Shown: piece after piece, positions 45,996 through 56,699 of the stretch
How the letters are laid out: each line of letters begins with the position of its first letter
How positions within the stretch are numbered: the first letter of the stretch is position 1
Origin: Nonlabens sp. Ci31
GTDB lineage: Bacteria > Bacteroidota > Bacteroidia > Flavobacteriales > Flavobacteriaceae
Direction of reading: 5' to 3'
Assembly (NCBI RefSeq): GCF_012974865.1
Contig: NZ_CP043633.1
Span: 2,365,001 to 2,429,000, forward strand
DNA length: 64,000 nucleotides
Notes under the pieces: model-generated
What the model was told of the DNA's origin: nothing
The model's input: only the letters and a program-made list of their open reading frames with translations
The model's database searches: none
Made by a program: the position numbers and the translations under genes

Positions 45996-46913
45996 TTAGA
46001 GTTTTATTTGAGGATATTGAGAATTTAATTGTTCTTTCATTTTTGCTAACTGCTGTTGGTGAAGTTCCAGATCGGTTGCTTTGTGTTGCGACAGTTTTCG
46101 ATACTTCTCTACTGCTTTTTGTGGAGTTAAGGTGTTGGTGTTGATACCGCTTTCGCAAAAGCGAGACCATATAAAATCAATACCCAATTCATTGAGATGT
46201 ACCATGTCACGAGCATAGAATCGATAATCTCTCAACTCATCCATCGCAATTTCGTATGCAGGAAAATAACTGGCAAAAGTGCTCTCCACATGTATTTGAA
46301 TAGCTTCATGAAGTCTAGCTTTGCTGCGTTGATTTTCCATAAACCCATCCTTTAAATGACGCACAGGCGATAGGGTATAGGTAATGGCAATTTCCTTATT
46401 CCAGGTGGTGACCAATTCATAGATACGTTTCAAATCATTCTGGATGACATCAATAGAAAGCAACTCTTTGCGGAATAATTGCTGAGGTTGTTTATGACAG
46501 TTGGCCACGATCATGTCTTTCTCCACATGCCTATAAATCCAAGAAGTCCCTAAGGTAATAAATAAATGAGTAGCTTTTTTCAATGATTCTCTTAGGTTTT
46601 GTAAAGCAGTATTGAGGTTAAATACTAACTTTTCAGGATCTATAGAATTCAAATCAGAATGTACCAGATAGGAAAAATGATCGGTACAATCGGCCAAAGT
46701 AAAAGATTGATTTTTAATGGCGCGTTCCACAAGAATTCTCAGACTAGTAGAATTAAACACGATTCCAAACGGATTCACTGCTACATCAAAACCGTAGTAA
46801 GCTAACTTAGAACCTATATTTTCTGTAAAACAGCTGCCTAGTAAAACTACTTTAGAATGGTGATCTATAGGAACTGGCAAATTAGAAATAGGAACAGGTG
46901 TGGAGAGTTTCAT
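45996..46913 (-). CDS. GSCFA domain protein
   Basis: A 305-residue protein with the naming motif VVLLGSCFTENIGSKLAYYGFDVAVNPFGIVFN near residue 23, and further SGNH-hydrolase-like blocks (LFITLGTSWIY near 117; VHLNELGIDFIW near 248, whose His may be catalytic). Probably an SGNH-like esterase acting on polysaccharide; the substrate is unknown. Confidence 0.9.
   Translation of the reverse strand: MKLSTPVPISNLPVPIDHHSKVVLLGSCFTENIGSKLAYYGFDVAVNPFGIVFNSTSLRILVERAIKNQSFTLADCTDHFSYLVHSDLNSIDPEKLVFNLNTALQNLRESLKKATHLFITLGTSWIYRHVEKDMIVANCHKQPQQLFRKELLSIDVIQNDLKRIYELVTTWNKEIAITYTLSPVRHLKDGFMENQRSKARLHEAIQIHVESTFASYFPAYEIAMDELRDYRFYARDMVHLNELGIDFIWSRFCESGINTNTLTPQKAVEKYRKLSQHKATDLELHQQQLAKMKEQLNSQYPQIKL
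46149..46162. repeat. Dispersed palindrome, 1 mismatch, inside GSCFA gene
   Basis: GCTTTCGCAAAAGC; on the minus strand it encodes RFCES. Confidence 0.82.
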
Positions 46914-47157
46914 TTTAGACAGTGTTGTTAGATTTCAAAGGTACGATCTTACTTTTTTAAACTTAAAAGTAAATGAAATTCCAGAACGAGTTATCACTGC
47001 ATTGGCTATCAAGAATAATTGTTATAAATAATTCCTAATAAATACCTAGCTTGTTCTAAACTTATTATCTTGAGCTAGATACAGTTCAATTCAATTGAGC
47101 CGTTGTTTGACAATAATATTGAAAAAATAAAAAGTAACGACTTAATTTTAGCCGTAA

Positions 47158-47991
47158 ATGGAAAATAAAGAAGTAGACGAAGCTATAGAGCATAAGTCTC
47201 AAAAGGAAGTGATAGAAGACCAAGACGATATTCTTGTAAAACAAATGTGCGAGGGACTTGATACCTATCGTAAAAACAGATTTTCTACATTTCTAAGTAG
47301 TTTTATGGCAGGTCTAGAAATTGGTTTCACTTTTTTGTTGGTAGCTATTGTCTATACCTTGTTTGAAGGTCAAATAGAAAATAGGTATATACCCTATGTC
47401 GCTTCATTTGTTTATCCTTTTGGTTTTATTTTAGTGGTTTTAGGGAAATCAGTATTGTTCACGGAGCAAACCTCTTTGTTATCCTTGCCTGTAATAAGTG
47501 GTAAAAAAACAATAGGTGAATTAATGTCTCTATGGGGAATTGTTATCTTGGGTAATCTGGTAGGGGGGTATCTTATAGGAGCTTCCGTAGTTTGGATCGG
47601 CCCCAAATTGGGAGTTATATCTTATCAAGGAATTGAGAACTTAGCTGCTCATGTAAACCATTACTCAAGAGATATTATTTTTGTAAGTTCTGTTTTAGCA
47701 GGGTGGTTGATGGCACTTTTATCATGGATCATCACCTCTACGGAAAGGGCGTCAGGTAAGATCATGATTATCTATATGATCACCTTTATTATAGCGATAG
47801 CCGGCCTTCATCACAGTATAGTTGGAAACATTGAAGTCTTTGCTGGCTTTTTAACATCTGATAAAATTAGCTTTGTGGATTACCTCACTTTTCAATTCAC
47901 TTCATTAGTTGGTAACGCGGTCGGTGGTGTTGTATTTGTTGCAATTCTTAAATATGGAGCTTTTCTTGCTAATAATAGCACAGTGAAGTAA
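47158..47991 (+). CDS. Formate/nitrite transporter (FNT) family channel
   Basis: A 277-residue membrane protein with six helices and a charged N-terminal tail of about 45 residues. FNT features include SSFMAGLEIGFTFLL near residue 48, FTEQTSLLSLPV near 102 and HHSIVGNIEVFAG near 220, with the central pore His. The family conducts formate, nitrite or hydrosulfide; the substrate here is open. The long acidic N-terminus is typical of the YfdC-like branch. Confidence 0.87.
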   Translation: MENKEVDEAIEHKSQKEVIEDQDDILVKQMCEGLDTYRKNRFSTFLSSFMAGLEIGFTFLLVAIVYTLFEGQIENRYIPYVASFVYPFGFILVVLGKSVLFTEQTSLLSLPVISGKKTIGELMSLWGIVILGNLVGGYLIGASVVWIGPKLGVISYQGIENLAAHVNHYSRDIIFVSSVLAGWLMALLSWIITSTERASGKIMIIYMITFIIAIAGLHHSIVGNIEVFAGFLTSDKISFVDYLTFQFTSLVGNAVGGVVFVAILKYGAFLANNSTVK

Positions 47992-48067
47992 TCTACTTTT
48001 AATAAAGTGGAGCTAGGTAAATATTAGGAAGCAAAAAGTACGTCAATAGATTGATCCCAAAACTTTT

Positions 48068-48142
48068 GTCATTCCAGAAAATTTCAGAGAATGAGATTTG
48101 AATTAAAAAAAAGAGTGAGAACTGACATTTATCTGGAATCCA
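48068..48142. repeat. 75-bp intergenic repeat, copy 1, with terminal inverted repeats
   Basis: Identical over 75 bp to the copy at 48291. It is bounded by ATTCCAGA (48071-48078) and TCTGGAAT (48132-48139), which pair as a hairpin stem. Mostly A/T-rich inside. It resembles a short palindromic or MITE-like unit without coding capacity. Confidence 0.9.
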
Positions 48143-48290
48143 TTACAGATCGAAATCAATAAAATAACTGAGAATACTTATTGGATACTGAACAAATTTG
48201 CGTTTCAACATTTTCGATCATTTTAAATTTGAATCACGCCAATTTTCCAACACGACAGATCACATGAGCAGATTCTTTCCACAACTTTTT
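48143..48290. other. Spacer between the two 75-bp repeats
   Basis: Part of the 423-bp gap between the FNT gene and alaS. No gene seen. Confidence 0.4.
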
Positions 48291-48365
48291 GTCATTCCAG
48301 AAAATTTCAGAGAATGAGATTTGAATTAAAAAAAAGAGTGAGAACTGACATTTATCTGGAATCCA
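48291..48365. repeat. 75-bp intergenic repeat, copy 2
   Basis: Same orientation as copy 1, 223 bp away, with identical terminal inverted repeats (48294-48301 and 48355-48362). Weaker similarity continues a few bases past both ends. Confidence 0.9.
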
Positions 48366-48414
48366 CAATGTATCGAGATTTTTAAATAAACTGATACTAC
48401 GTAACCAAATCAAA

Positions 48415-51036
48415 TTAAATCATTTCTTTCGCTGCCACTAGCGCCGTATCAATTCCAGCAGGATTCTTACCACCAGCAGTAGCAAAATGTGCTTGGCCAC
48501 CGCCACCTCCTTGAATGTGTTTTCCTAATTCTTGCACTATTTTACCAGCATCGAGACCCTTGTCTTCAATAATATCTTTACTTAGAATGACGGTAAGGGT
48601 TGCTTTATCACCATTATCTGCTCCTATGATTAAGAAAAGGTTCTCCATTTCTTTTTCAATGTCAAAGGCAAGTTCCTTTACTGATTTAGCATCAAGATCG
48701 GTTTTTGTAGCGATAAAGTTGACTCCGTTAATACTTGTTGCACTGGCTATTAAATCGCCTTTTAAGTTTCCAGCTTTAGCTTTAAGTAATTGCTCGATTT
48801 CTTTTTTCAAAGAAGCATTTTCATCTTGAAGCACAGCAATAGATTCTGCTGGATTTTTTGTTGGGTTCTTTAAGATGCTTTTGATCTCTTCAAATTTTTT
48901 CGATTGTTCTGTAAAGAAATCTTTAACTGCATCGCTAGAAATAGCTTCTATACGGCGTATTCCAGAGGCAACGGCACTTTCACTAGTGATTTTAAAATGC
49001 CAGATGTCTGCGGTGTTGTTTACATGAGTACCGCCACAAAGTTCCTGACTTTCACCAAATTTGATCGTACGCACCACATCGCCATATTTCTCACCAAACA
49101 ATCCTATCGCCCCTTCTTCCATAGCTTGGTCATAGGTGTTGCTGCGATTCTCTTCTAAGGGTAATTGTTCTCTAATACGGGCGTTTACAAAGTTTTCTAT
49201 TTCGGCCAATTCTTCAGCACTTACTTTAGAAAAATGCGAAAAGTCAAAACGTAAGCTAGCACTGCGTACCATAGAACCTTTTTGCTCTACGTGAGTTCCT
49301 AAAATCTTACGCAAGGCCTGATGAAGCAAGTGAGTAGCCGTGTGATTTGAGGCAGTACGCGCACGCTGATTCACATCCACAGTAACTTTAAACGCGCCGT
49401 TTATTTCATTAGGCAAGTTTTTAGTCAGGTGAACGGTTTGGCCGTTTTCTTTTTTGGTATCGATGATGTAAACCGTATCGCCACTTGTATTTTCTAGGTA
49501 TCCTTTATCACCTGTCTGTCCACCACTTTCTCCATAAAAAGGCGTCATGTTAAAAACTAATTGGTATAACTCGCCATCTTTTTTACTTATGACTTTGCGG
49601 TATTTAGAAATACGCACATTTGCTGTAAGTCTATCGTAGCCTATAAATTCCTGTGTATCATCTTCTTTTAAAACGGTCCAGTCGCTTGTTTCTGTAGCAC
49701 TTGCCTCACGAGATCCGTCCTGCTGTTTTTTAAGCGCTAAAGCAAATCCTTCTTCATCCATTTCCAGACCTTGCTCACTTAAAATTAATCGAGTCAGTTC
49801 TTTTGGAAAACCATACGTATCATTAAGTTCAAAAGCTTTTTTACCATCCAGAGTTTTAGAACTTTCTTTTTTCATGCTGCCTATCATAGAGTCGAGTAGT
49901 GCCAGCCCATTTTCTAAAGTTCGCAAGAAAGAAGCTTCTTCTTCTTTGATGACATTAAGAATCAGGTTCTTTTGAGCTTTAAGCTCGGGAAAGGCATCTC
50001 CCATTTGCTTAGAAAGGGTGTTCACTAATTGGTAGATAAACGGCTCTTTTTTATTCAAATAAGTAAATCCATAACGTATCGCACGACGCAAGATCATACG
50101 TATCACATAACCAGCGCCAGTATTAGACGGCAGCTGACCATCGGCAATGGAGAAAGAAACTGCTCTTACGTGATCTGCAATAACTCTAATGGCTATGTCT
50201 TCTTGGGTAGTTTTACCATAAGAATGACCCGTTATGGTTTCTATTTCTCTAATTAAAGGAGTAAAAACATCTGTATCGTAGTTGGATTGTACGTTTTGTA
50301 ATACCATAGCAAGGCGTTCAAAACCCATTCCTGTATCCACGTGTTGATTAGGCAGGTTTTTTAAAGAACCGTTTGCCATGCGGTTGTATTGTATAAAGAC
50401 CAGGTTCCAGATTTCTACTACTTGTGGATGGTCCATATTGACAAGAGAAGCACCATCTACTTTTGCCTTTTCTTCTTCGCTTCTTATATCTACATGAATT
50501 TCAGAACAGGGTCCACAAGGTCCTTGTGCGCCCATTTCCCAGAAATTATCTGCTTTGTTACCATTGAGGATGCGGTCCTCTGCAATGAACCCTTTCCACA
50601 AGTCGTAGGCTTCTGAATCCCGATCGAGGTTTTCACTTTTGTCACCTTCAAAAATAGTTACATAAAGACAGTCCTTATCAATGTTGTACACTTCGGTGAG
50701 TAATTCCCAGGCCCATGAAATAGCTTCTTTCTTAAAATAATCCCCAAAACTCCAATTCCCCAACATTTCAAACATGGTATGGTGGTAGGTATCTACACCT
50801 ACTTCTTCCAGGTCATTGTGTTTACCGCTTACCCGTAAACATTTCTGAGAATCGGTAACACGGTTGTTTTTAGGATCAGAATTCCCTAAAAAATATTCCT
50901 TAAACTGGTTCATTCCTGCATTAGTGAACATCAGGGTAGGATCATTTTTGATCACCATAGGGGCACTAGGAACAATTTGGTGTTTTTTATTTTCAAAAAA
51001 CTCAAGGAAGGTTTGGCGTATTTGTTTTGACTTCAT
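48415..51036 (-). CDS. alaS: Alanine-tRNA ligase
   Basis: An 873-residue class II synthetase beginning [28 protein letters not shown]. It has the complete catalytic core, the editing domain with [11 protein letters not shown] near residue 560 and CGGTHVNN near 665, and a C-terminal oligomerisation domain ending with the Gly-rich [19 protein letters not shown]. Length normal for the family. Confidence 0.97.
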   Translation of the reverse strand: MKSKQIRQTFLEFFENKKHQIVPSAPMVIKNDPTLMFTNAGMNQFKEYFLGNSDPKNNRVTDSQKCLRVSGKHNDLEEVGVDTYHHTMFEMLGNWSFGDYFKKEAISWAWELLTEVYNIDKDCLYVTIFEGDKSENLDRDSEAYDLWKGFIAEDRILNGNKADNFWEMGAQGPCGPCSEIHVDIRSEEEKAKVDGASLVNMDHPQVVEIWNLVFIQYNRMANGSLKNLPNQHVDTGMGFERLAMVLQNVQSNYDTDVFTPLIREIETITGHSYGKTTQEDIAIRVIADHVRAVSFSIADGQLPSNTGAGYVIRMILRRAIRYGFTYLNKKEPFIYQLVNTLSKQMGDAFPELKAQKNLILNVIKEEEASFLRTLENGLALLDSMIGSMKKESSKTLDGKKAFELNDTYGFPKELTRLILSEQGLEMDEEGFALALKKQQDGSREASATETSDWTVLKEDDTQEFIGYDRLTANVRISKYRKVISKKDGELYQLVFNMTPFYGESGGQTGDKGYLENTSGDTVYIIDTKKENGQTVHLTKNLPNEINGAFKVTVDVNQRARTASNHTATHLLHQALRKILGTHVEQKGSMVRSASLRFDFSHFSKVSAEELAEIENFVNARIREQLPLEENRSNTYDQAMEEGAIGLFGEKYGDVVRTIKFGESQELCGGTHVNNTADIWHFKITSESAVASGIRRIEAISSDAVKDFFTEQSKKFEEIKSILKNPTKNPAESIAVLQDENASLKKEIEQLLKAKAGNLKGDLIASATSINGVNFIATKTDLDAKSVKELAFDIEKEMENLFLIIGADNGDKATLTVILSKDIIEDKGLDAGKIVQELGKHIQGGGGGQAHFATAGGKNPAGIDTALVAAKEMI

Positions 51037-51105
51037 TCTAGCTGTAATAGCGGTTAATTCAATTTTCTTATTTTTGCTCTAGGTGATAAAATAGGTTAGA
51101 AGTTC

Positions 51106-51119
51106 GTTTTCGCGAAAGC
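51106..51119. repeat. Dispersed palindrome, 1 mismatch, between alaS and M23 gene
   Basis: GTTTTCGCGAAAGC, within TTCGTTTTCGCGAAAGCGAA, in the divergent promoter region. Confidence 0.8.
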
Positions 51120-51190
51120 GAAACAAACACTAACTTTTTTCTACTTATTTTTATATCCTAAGAGCGCACAAAAATAGCATAATAAAACAT

Positions 51191-52171
51191 ATGTCAAAGG
51201 TCAAGTATTACTACGATTCTGAAACTCTTTCTTACCGAAAGGTAGAGACCAAAAAAAGGAGGCTCTTTTTTAGGAGTTTACTGTTTTTGACAGTAAGTTT
51301 TTGTTTTGGATTGGTCTGTTTCTTTTTTGCAGACATGTTTTTAGTCTCGCCACAATTAAAGAAATCTCGTAGTAAAGCAGAGTATCTAGAGTTACAACTC
51401 GACGAAATGCGAGAAGATGTGACTCAATTATCCTCAGTGATTGAAAATGTTGAAGATCGCGATAACAACATCTATCGTATTTATTTTGATGCCAACCCTA
51501 TCCCTTCAGAGCAACGCCAGGCAGGTTTTGGTGGTGTGAACAGGTATATAGATTATGAAGGTGGCTATAGTGCAAAAAAGATTATTGAACTTAAGGAAGC
51601 CATCGATAAGCTTAAGAAAAGAACTGCGATACAATCAAAATCTCTAGATGAAATAGCTGCTCTTGCAGAAGATAAAGAGAAACTCCTTACTTCTATACCT
51701 GCGATACAGCCGGTACGTAATCAAGACCTTACACGTATGGCGAGTGGTTATGGTTACCGAACAGATCCTTTTAATAAAACCAGGAAATTTCATTACGGTA
51801 TGGACTTTACAGCCCCTCGCGGCACACCGGTATTTGCAACTGGTGATGGAGTTATCCTTCGTGCAGATGCTAATAGCTCGGGTTATGGAAATCATATAAG
51901 AATAGATCACGGATTTGGTTATATATCGTTATATGCTCATTTAAGATCAAGTAAACCTTATAATGTACGTCGAGGACAAAAGGTGAAACGAGGGGACATT
52001 ATAGGTTATGTAGGTAGTACAGGGAGGTCTCAGGGGCCGCATTTGCACTATGAAGTATTTAAAGATGAGGATCGCATCAATCCTATTAATTTCTATTACG
52101 GTAATTTAACACCACAAGAGTTTAATGCGCTATTAAAGAAATCTCAAATAGAAAATATTTCTTTAGATTAA
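51191..52171 (+). CDS. M23 family metallopeptidase
   Basis: A 326-residue protein with an N-terminal membrane helix (LLFLTVSFCFGLVCFFFADMF near 30), a coiled-coil region, and a C-terminal LytM domain with zinc ligands in HYGMDFTAPRGTP near 203 and HLHYEVFKDEDRINP near 284. It is probably a periplasmic DD-endopeptidase that opens peptidoglycan cross-links during growth. It is divergent from alaS, an arrangement common in flavobacteria. Confidence 0.93.
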   Translation: MSKVKYYYDSETLSYRKVETKKRRLFFRSLLFLTVSFCFGLVCFFFADMFLVSPQLKKSRSKAEYLELQLDEMREDVTQLSSVIENVEDRDNNIYRIYFDANPIPSEQRQAGFGGVNRYIDYEGGYSAKKIIELKEAIDKLKKRTAIQSKSLDEIAALAEDKEKLLTSIPAIQPVRNQDLTRMASGYGYRTDPFNKTRKFHYGMDFTAPRGTPVFATGDGVILRADANSSGYGNHIRIDHGFGYISLYAHLRSSKPYNVRRGQKVKRGDIIGYVGSTGRSQGPHLHYEVFKDEDRINPINFYYGNLTPQEFNALLKKSQIENISLD

Positions 52172-52206
52172 TTTTAAAAATTAACTTTAAGGGCCATTTA
52201 ATTATT

Positions 52207-52455
52207 ATGAAAAATTTAATCGTTTATTATTGCTACATTTTAGTTCCCTTTGGAATACTGATTTGGTTGAGTAAAATGGAATGGATCAATCCTACTTTGT
52301 TTGTGGGATGTCTTTTGTTTTATGCTTTAGTCTATAGAACTTATACAGATGGTAAGAGGCTAGCTGCTAAAAAAGTTATTCCAGAAACAAAAATCTGGAA
52401 ACTGGTAATTCCAGGTACTCGCATCTATTACTTTAAGGAACTTTACCTCAAATAA
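52207..52455 (+). CDS. Small membrane protein of unknown function
   Basis: An 82-residue protein with two hydrophobic helices (5-22 and 28-46) and a basic C-terminal tail. It lies between the M23 and MerR genes with short gaps and is probably cotranscribed. No family recognised. Confidence 0.7.
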   Translation: MKNLIVYYCYILVPFGILIWLSKMEWINPTLFVGCLLFYALVYRTYTDGKRLAAKKVIPETKIWKLVIPGTRIYYFKELYLK

Positions 52456-52473
52456 CTTCACCTGTATCATATT

Positions 52474-52800
52474 ATGAACATAGAACTTCCAGAAAAACTA
52501 TATTACTCCATGGGAGAAGTAACTAAAGCCTTTCAAGTGAATGCCTCTTTGGTTCGTTTTTGGGAAAAAGAATTTGATGTATTGCAACCGAAGAAGAATT
52601 CGCGTGGTAACCGTAAATTCTCTAAGGATGATATTGAGAACCTAAAAACCATTTATCACTTGGTAAAAGAAAAAGGTTTTACACTAGACGGTGCTCAAGA
52701 TTATATGAAAAATCATAAAAGCGAGCTCCACACTTTTGATATCATTAGCAAGCTGGAGCATGTAAAGGCAGAGTTGCTTAAAATTAAAGCACAATTATAA
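52474..52800 (+). CDS. MerR family regulator
   Basis: A 108-residue protein with the MerR winged-helix (YYSMGEVTKAFQVNASLVRFWEKEFDVLQPKKNSRGNRKFSKDDIENLKTIY) and a short coiled-coil tail. It lacks an effector-binding domain. The SRGNRKFS wing and the M23 neighbour match a conserved flavobacterial gene pair. Targets unknown. Confidence 0.92.
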   Translation: MNIELPEKLYYSMGEVTKAFQVNASLVRFWEKEFDVLQPKKNSRGNRKFSKDDIENLKTIYHLVKEKGFTLDGAQDYMKNHKSELHTFDIISKLEHVKAELLKIKAQL

Positions 52801-52892
52801 TTTTTCTAATACCAACTTAACTGCAGTGGCTTCTTTCTTAAATCAGTAGATTTGCATTCATAAAAATGACCGATTAAATACATTTGCTTTTA

Positions 52893-54266
52893 ATGATCAA
52901 GTTTGAAAAACTGCCTTATCCCATACTAATCGCTGGACATATTGTGATCACTATTTTTATGATCGCACTTCCATTGCTGGTAAAGGTGTTTTTTTACGCT
53001 GCCATTATTTATTTTGTGTTGCGACTTTTTACAAGCGCCGATAAGAATCAAGAGGTGATTCTTGCTTGTGCCTATATCACCTGTTTGGAGGTGTTTTTAA
53101 AAATGAATGGCGGCTTGTTATTCTATGAGATGATTAAGTATATGGTCATCGTTTTTATGCTGGCAGGTATCCTTTTACGGGGCTTTTCTCTCAAGTCCAT
53201 ACCATTTGTGTTTTACTTGCTTTTACTAGTCCCCAGTATCGTCATAGCTTCTCAGAATATCCCGATTTCAGAATCACTAAGGAAAGCGGTAGCTTTTAAT
53301 TTAAGTGGTCCTGTGACATTAGGAGTGGTAGCTATGTACTGTTTTCAACGCAGGATTACGACTACGCGATTGGATGAGATCTTAAAGTTATGTGTAGGTC
53401 CCATAGTCATGCTGGCTTTTTATTTATTTGTAGTCACGCCAGATATTAGAGATGTAGTGACTAATACAGCTTCTAACTTTGCAGCATCTGGGGGATATGG
53501 ACCTAATCAAGTAGCAACAGCCTTAGGGATAGGGATGTTTATTTGTTTTATACGTTTCTTGCGTATTAAAAATACATGGATCAATGTATTAGATATTGTC
53601 TTGTTCTTAGGAATGACTTATCGGGGTTGGATCACCTTTTCACGTGGTGGGGTGTTAACTGCTTTTTTAATGATAGGAGCTGTGATATTCACCTTATTTT
53701 TCTTAAAACGGTCTGAGTTTAGATTTTCTTTTTTACCTAAGTTAGGGGTGATAGGTTTAGGATTAGTAATGGCATGGGGTTATACCTCTTTAGCAACGAG
53801 CGGTCTAATTGATAAAAGGTATGCAAATGAAGATGCTGCTGGTCGTGCAAAGGAGGACCTTTCCACGGGTAGAGCAGAACTTATATCAATCGAACTAGAG
53901 GCATTTCTTGAAAATCCCATTGCGGGAATAGGAGCAGGTCAAGTAAAACATTACCGAGCAAAAAAAGACGGTATAGTCGCTGCTTCTCATAATGAGACCA
54001 GTAGGTTGCTTTCTGAACACGGTAGCATTGGGATTCTTTCATTGCTTGTACTCATATTTACTCCGCTTATATTTAGGCTCAGTCATAAAGGGAACGTGTA
54101 TTTTTACGCATTTTTAATTTTCTGGATTGCCACTATAAATCACAGTGCCATGCGTATTGCTGCACCAGCGTTCTTTTACGGAATGGCATTACTTTATGTC
54201 GTAAAACCTAAGGTAAAAAAGAAAGGTATTCCAATCGAAAAAACACCAGATTTTGCTCCAGCTTAA
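52893..54266 (+). CDS. O-antigen ligase/Wzy-like membrane protein
   Basis: A membrane protein of 457 residues with about ten hydrophobic helices. A long periplasmic loop (DKRYANEDAAGRAKEDLSTGRAELISIELEAFLENPIAGIGAGQV near 310-350) and the preceding YRGWITFSRGGVLTAF resemble the Wzy_C (O-antigen ligase/polymerase) family. It starts a polysaccharide operon and overlaps the next gene at TAATGA. ATG at 52893 is preferred over TTG at 52884. Confidence 0.82.
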   Translation: MIKFEKLPYPILIAGHIVITIFMIALPLLVKVFFYAAIIYFVLRLFTSADKNQEVILACAYITCLEVFLKMNGGLLFYEMIKYMVIVFMLAGILLRGFSLKSIPFVFYLLLLVPSIVIASQNIPISESLRKAVAFNLSGPVTLGVVAMYCFQRRITTTRLDEILKLCVGPIVMLAFYLFVVTPDIRDVVTNTASNFAASGGYGPNQVATALGIGMFICFIRFLRIKNTWINVLDIVLFLGMTYRGWITFSRGGVLTAFLMIGAVIFTLFFLKRSEFRFSFLPKLGVIGLGLVMAWGYTSLATSGLIDKRYANEDAAGRAKEDLSTGRAELISIELEAFLENPIAGIGAGQVKHYRAKKDGIVAASHNETSRLLSEHGSIGILSLLVLIFTPLIFRLSHKGNVYFYAFLIFWIATINHSAMRIAAPAFFYGMALLYVVKPKVKKKGIPIEKTPDFAPA

Positions 54267-55279
54267 TGAAGAATATTCTCTACATAGGTAATCAACTAGG
54301 ACAAAAAGGTAAGACGGCAACTAGCATAGATACTTTAGGTCCTTTATTGGAAAAAGAAGGGTATCAATTGCGTTATGCTTCTTCTGTTCCAAACATCAGC
54401 AGGCGTATGCTAGACATGATGTACACGACTTTCAAGAGTAAAAAATGGGCAGACGTAGTTTTGATAGACACTTACAGCACTAAAAACTTTTGGTTTGCGA
54501 TTCTTATCTCCCGTTTATGTACATCATTTAGTATAAAGTACATTCCCATTCTTCACGGCGGAAATTTACCGATTCGATTATCTAAAAACCCAAGGGTTAT
54601 GGGAGGTTTTCTTAATAACGCTCATGCTGTTGTAAGCCCTAGTGATTATTTGCGTTCCGCTTTCGCGAAAGCGGGTTACCACAACGTCACTAAGATCAAT
54701 AACTTTATAGAGATAGAAAACTATGCGTTTCTAGAACGATCTGTCCTTGAGCCAAAACTTCTTTGGGTACGATCATTTGCAGGTATTTACAATCCGCAAA
54801 TGGCGGTTCGTGTTCTTCACTTACTCCGGGAGAATTATCCTAAAGCTAGTCTGACCATGGTAGGTCCAGAAAAAGATGGGGCACTAGAAGCCTGTAAGTT
54901 GCTGGCTCAAGAATTACAAGTAGAAGTAAATTTTACCGGGTTGCTTTCTAAAAAGCAATGGATAGAAAAAAGTAAAGATCATTCTATTTTTATCAATACC
55001 ACCCATTTTGATAACCTTCCAGTAAGTTTAATCGAAGCGATGGCATTAGGATTACCAGTCGTGTCTACTGACGTAGGAGGTATCCCATACTTAATACATC
55101 CTAACGTCCACGGTAAGTTAGTTCCAGATAACGATGTAGGAGCAATGGTAGAAAATATTGAGCATCTAATAAGCCATCCTAAAGATGTTATGACTATAAT
55201 TACAAAAGCTAGGAAAAGGTCATTAGATTATTCTTGGAAAGAAGTAAGCCAGTTATGGAACTCATTACTGGAGTCATAA
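54266..55279 (+). CDS. Glycosyltransferase family 4-like protein
   Basis: A 337-residue GT-B glycosyltransferase. Sugar-nucleotide-binding signatures include VSPSDYLRSAFAKAGY near 125, FINTTHFDNLPVSLIEAMALGLPVVSTDVGGIPYLI near 240-275 (with the E-x7-E-like motif) and GKLVPDND near 285. It adds a sugar to a lipid-linked polysaccharide precursor; the donor is unknown. The gene overlaps the upstream ligase-like gene by 1 bp. Confidence 0.9.
   Translation: MKNILYIGNQLGQKGKTATSIDTLGPLLEKEGYQLRYASSVPNISRRMLDMMYTTFKSKKWADVVLIDTYSTKNFWFAILISRLCTSFSIKYIPILHGGNLPIRLSKNPRVMGGFLNNAHAVVSPSDYLRSAFAKAGYHNVTKINNFIEIENYAFLERSVLEPKLLWVRSFAGIYNPQMAVRVLHLLRENYPKASLTMVGPEKDGALEACKLLAQELQVEVNFTGLLSKKQWIEKSKDHSIFINTTHFDNLPVSLIEAMALGLPVVSTDVGGIPYLIHPNVHGKLVPDNDVGAMVENIEHLISHPKDVMTIITKARKRSLDYSWKEVSQLWNSLLES
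54659..54672. repeat. GCTTTCGCGAAAGC palindrome, exact, inside glycosyltransferase gene
   Basis: Encodes AFAKA in frame. Confidence 0.9.
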
Positions 55280-55337
55280 CTTGTATATTTACATTTTTTA
55301 AAGCCTGTTTATAGTGTTATCTCCCATACATTTTGAA

Positions 55338-56699
55338 ATGTCTGAACGCAAAATCTTATTGCGTATCATCGATGTGGTTGTCGTCTTGGGTGCCTTGCAT
55401 TTGCTGGGAGTTATATTTCATTTTAATTACTTTCTTATCAATGAGGAGCAATGGATGTGGTCTGTTATACTCGCTGCCTATTTATTATTTTTTGCAACCG
55501 TTTTTGAATTGTATAATTTACAACGAGCGAGTCGTATTACAGGGACATTGAGAAGTGCCGTTACTACAGGTTCAGTTACCTCGTTAATTTATTTGCTTAC
55601 TCCATTTTTCACTCCAGTATTACCAGAAAATAGAATTCAGATTTTATATTTTTATCTAGCGATAACTTTACCATTATTGCTTTGGAGATCTATTTATATC
55701 AAGTTTTTTGCGAGTTCTAGATTTAATAAAAATATTATCCTAATAGCAGATGCCAGTGACGCGGCTATGATTGCACAATCCTTGCAAGACGTTGATCCTA
55801 ATTATAAAATAAGCGGTTTTATAAACACTGGACCAGCGGTAGCATCAGGGCATTTTGTTGGTTTAAAAGTCATAGGAATTAAAGAAGCACATCGTTTATT
55901 TGAGGATAGATCTGTTACTGAAGTTGTGGTTGCTAGTAATGAAGCCGAAGGAATTACTTCTAATTTATACAGATGGCTCATTGAATTGGTAGAAAACGGC
56001 TATTCAGTTAGAGAGTATACTCAGGTCTATGAAGAAATGACAGACCGAGTTCCAGTACAATACGTAGGTAAGGATTTCTACAAGTATTTTCCTTTTGCTA
56101 GAAACAACCAAAACCGACTCTATTTAGTATACCACAGGCTTTTTGATATAGTGGCTTCTTTATGTGGCTTGATCATATTTGCAGCGATCATACCCTTTGT
56201 ACTTATTGGAAACTTATTCGGCAATCGAGGGCCTTTATTTTATGCCCAAGAACGAGTAGGTATCAATAGAAAATTATTTAAAATAGTTAAGTTCAGAACT
56301 ATGGAAAGGGATGCTGAGAAATCGGGAGCTCAATTTGCCGTTAAGAATGATGTGAGAATAACAAAATTTGGTAAGTTTTTAAGAGCGACACGTATAGATG
56401 AGTTTCCTCAATTTTGGAATATTCTAAAAGGAGAAATGAGTGTGATCGGTCCACGTCCAGAACGTCAGGTTTTTGTAGAACAACTTTCTGAGAAGATTCC
56501 ATTTTATGAAACTCGTCATGTGGTAAAACCAGGTTTAACAGGTTGGGCGCAAGTAAAAACAAAATACGGTGTTACGGATGGAGACCATCTGAGAAAACTT
56601 CAATACGATTTGTATTATATCAAAAAGCGCAGTGTTTTTCTTGATATCAGAATCATTGTTAAAACCTTAAGTACCATCATTTTCTTTAAAGGGCAGTGA
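55338..56699 (+). CDS. Polyprenyl glycosylphosphotransferase (WbaP/WcaJ-like)
   Basis: A protein of 453 residues from the ATG at 55338 (MSERKILLRII). It has four N-terminal helices, a CoA-binding-like middle domain (NIILIADASDAAMIAQSLQ...), a fifth hydrophobic segment, and the catalytic phosphosugar transferase domain (KFRTMERDAEKSG..., RATRIDEFPQFWNILKGEMSVIGPRPERQVF, KPGLTGWAQV). It transfers a sugar phosphate to undecaprenyl phosphate, the first step in making an extracellular polysaccharide repeat. It ends the operon, just before the 13-bp tandem array. Confidence 0.93.
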   Translation: MSERKILLRIIDVVVVLGALHLLGVIFHFNYFLINEEQWMWSVILAAYLLFFATVFELYNLQRASRITGTLRSAVTTGSVTSLIYLLTPFFTPVLPENRIQILYFYLAITLPLLLWRSIYIKFFASSRFNKNIILIADASDAAMIAQSLQDVDPNYKISGFINTGPAVASGHFVGLKVIGIKEAHRLFEDRSVTEVVVASNEAEGITSNLYRWLIELVENGYSVREYTQVYEEMTDRVPVQYVGKDFYKYFPFARNNQNRLYLVYHRLFDIVASLCGLIIFAAIIPFVLIGNLFGNRGPLFYAQERVGINRKLFKIVKFRTMERDAEKSGAQFAVKNDVRITKFGKFLRATRIDEFPQFWNILKGEMSVIGPRPERQVFVEQLSEKIPFYETRHVVKPGLTGWAQVKTKYGVTDGDHLRKLQYDLYYIKKRSVFLDIRIIVKTLSTIIFFKGQ

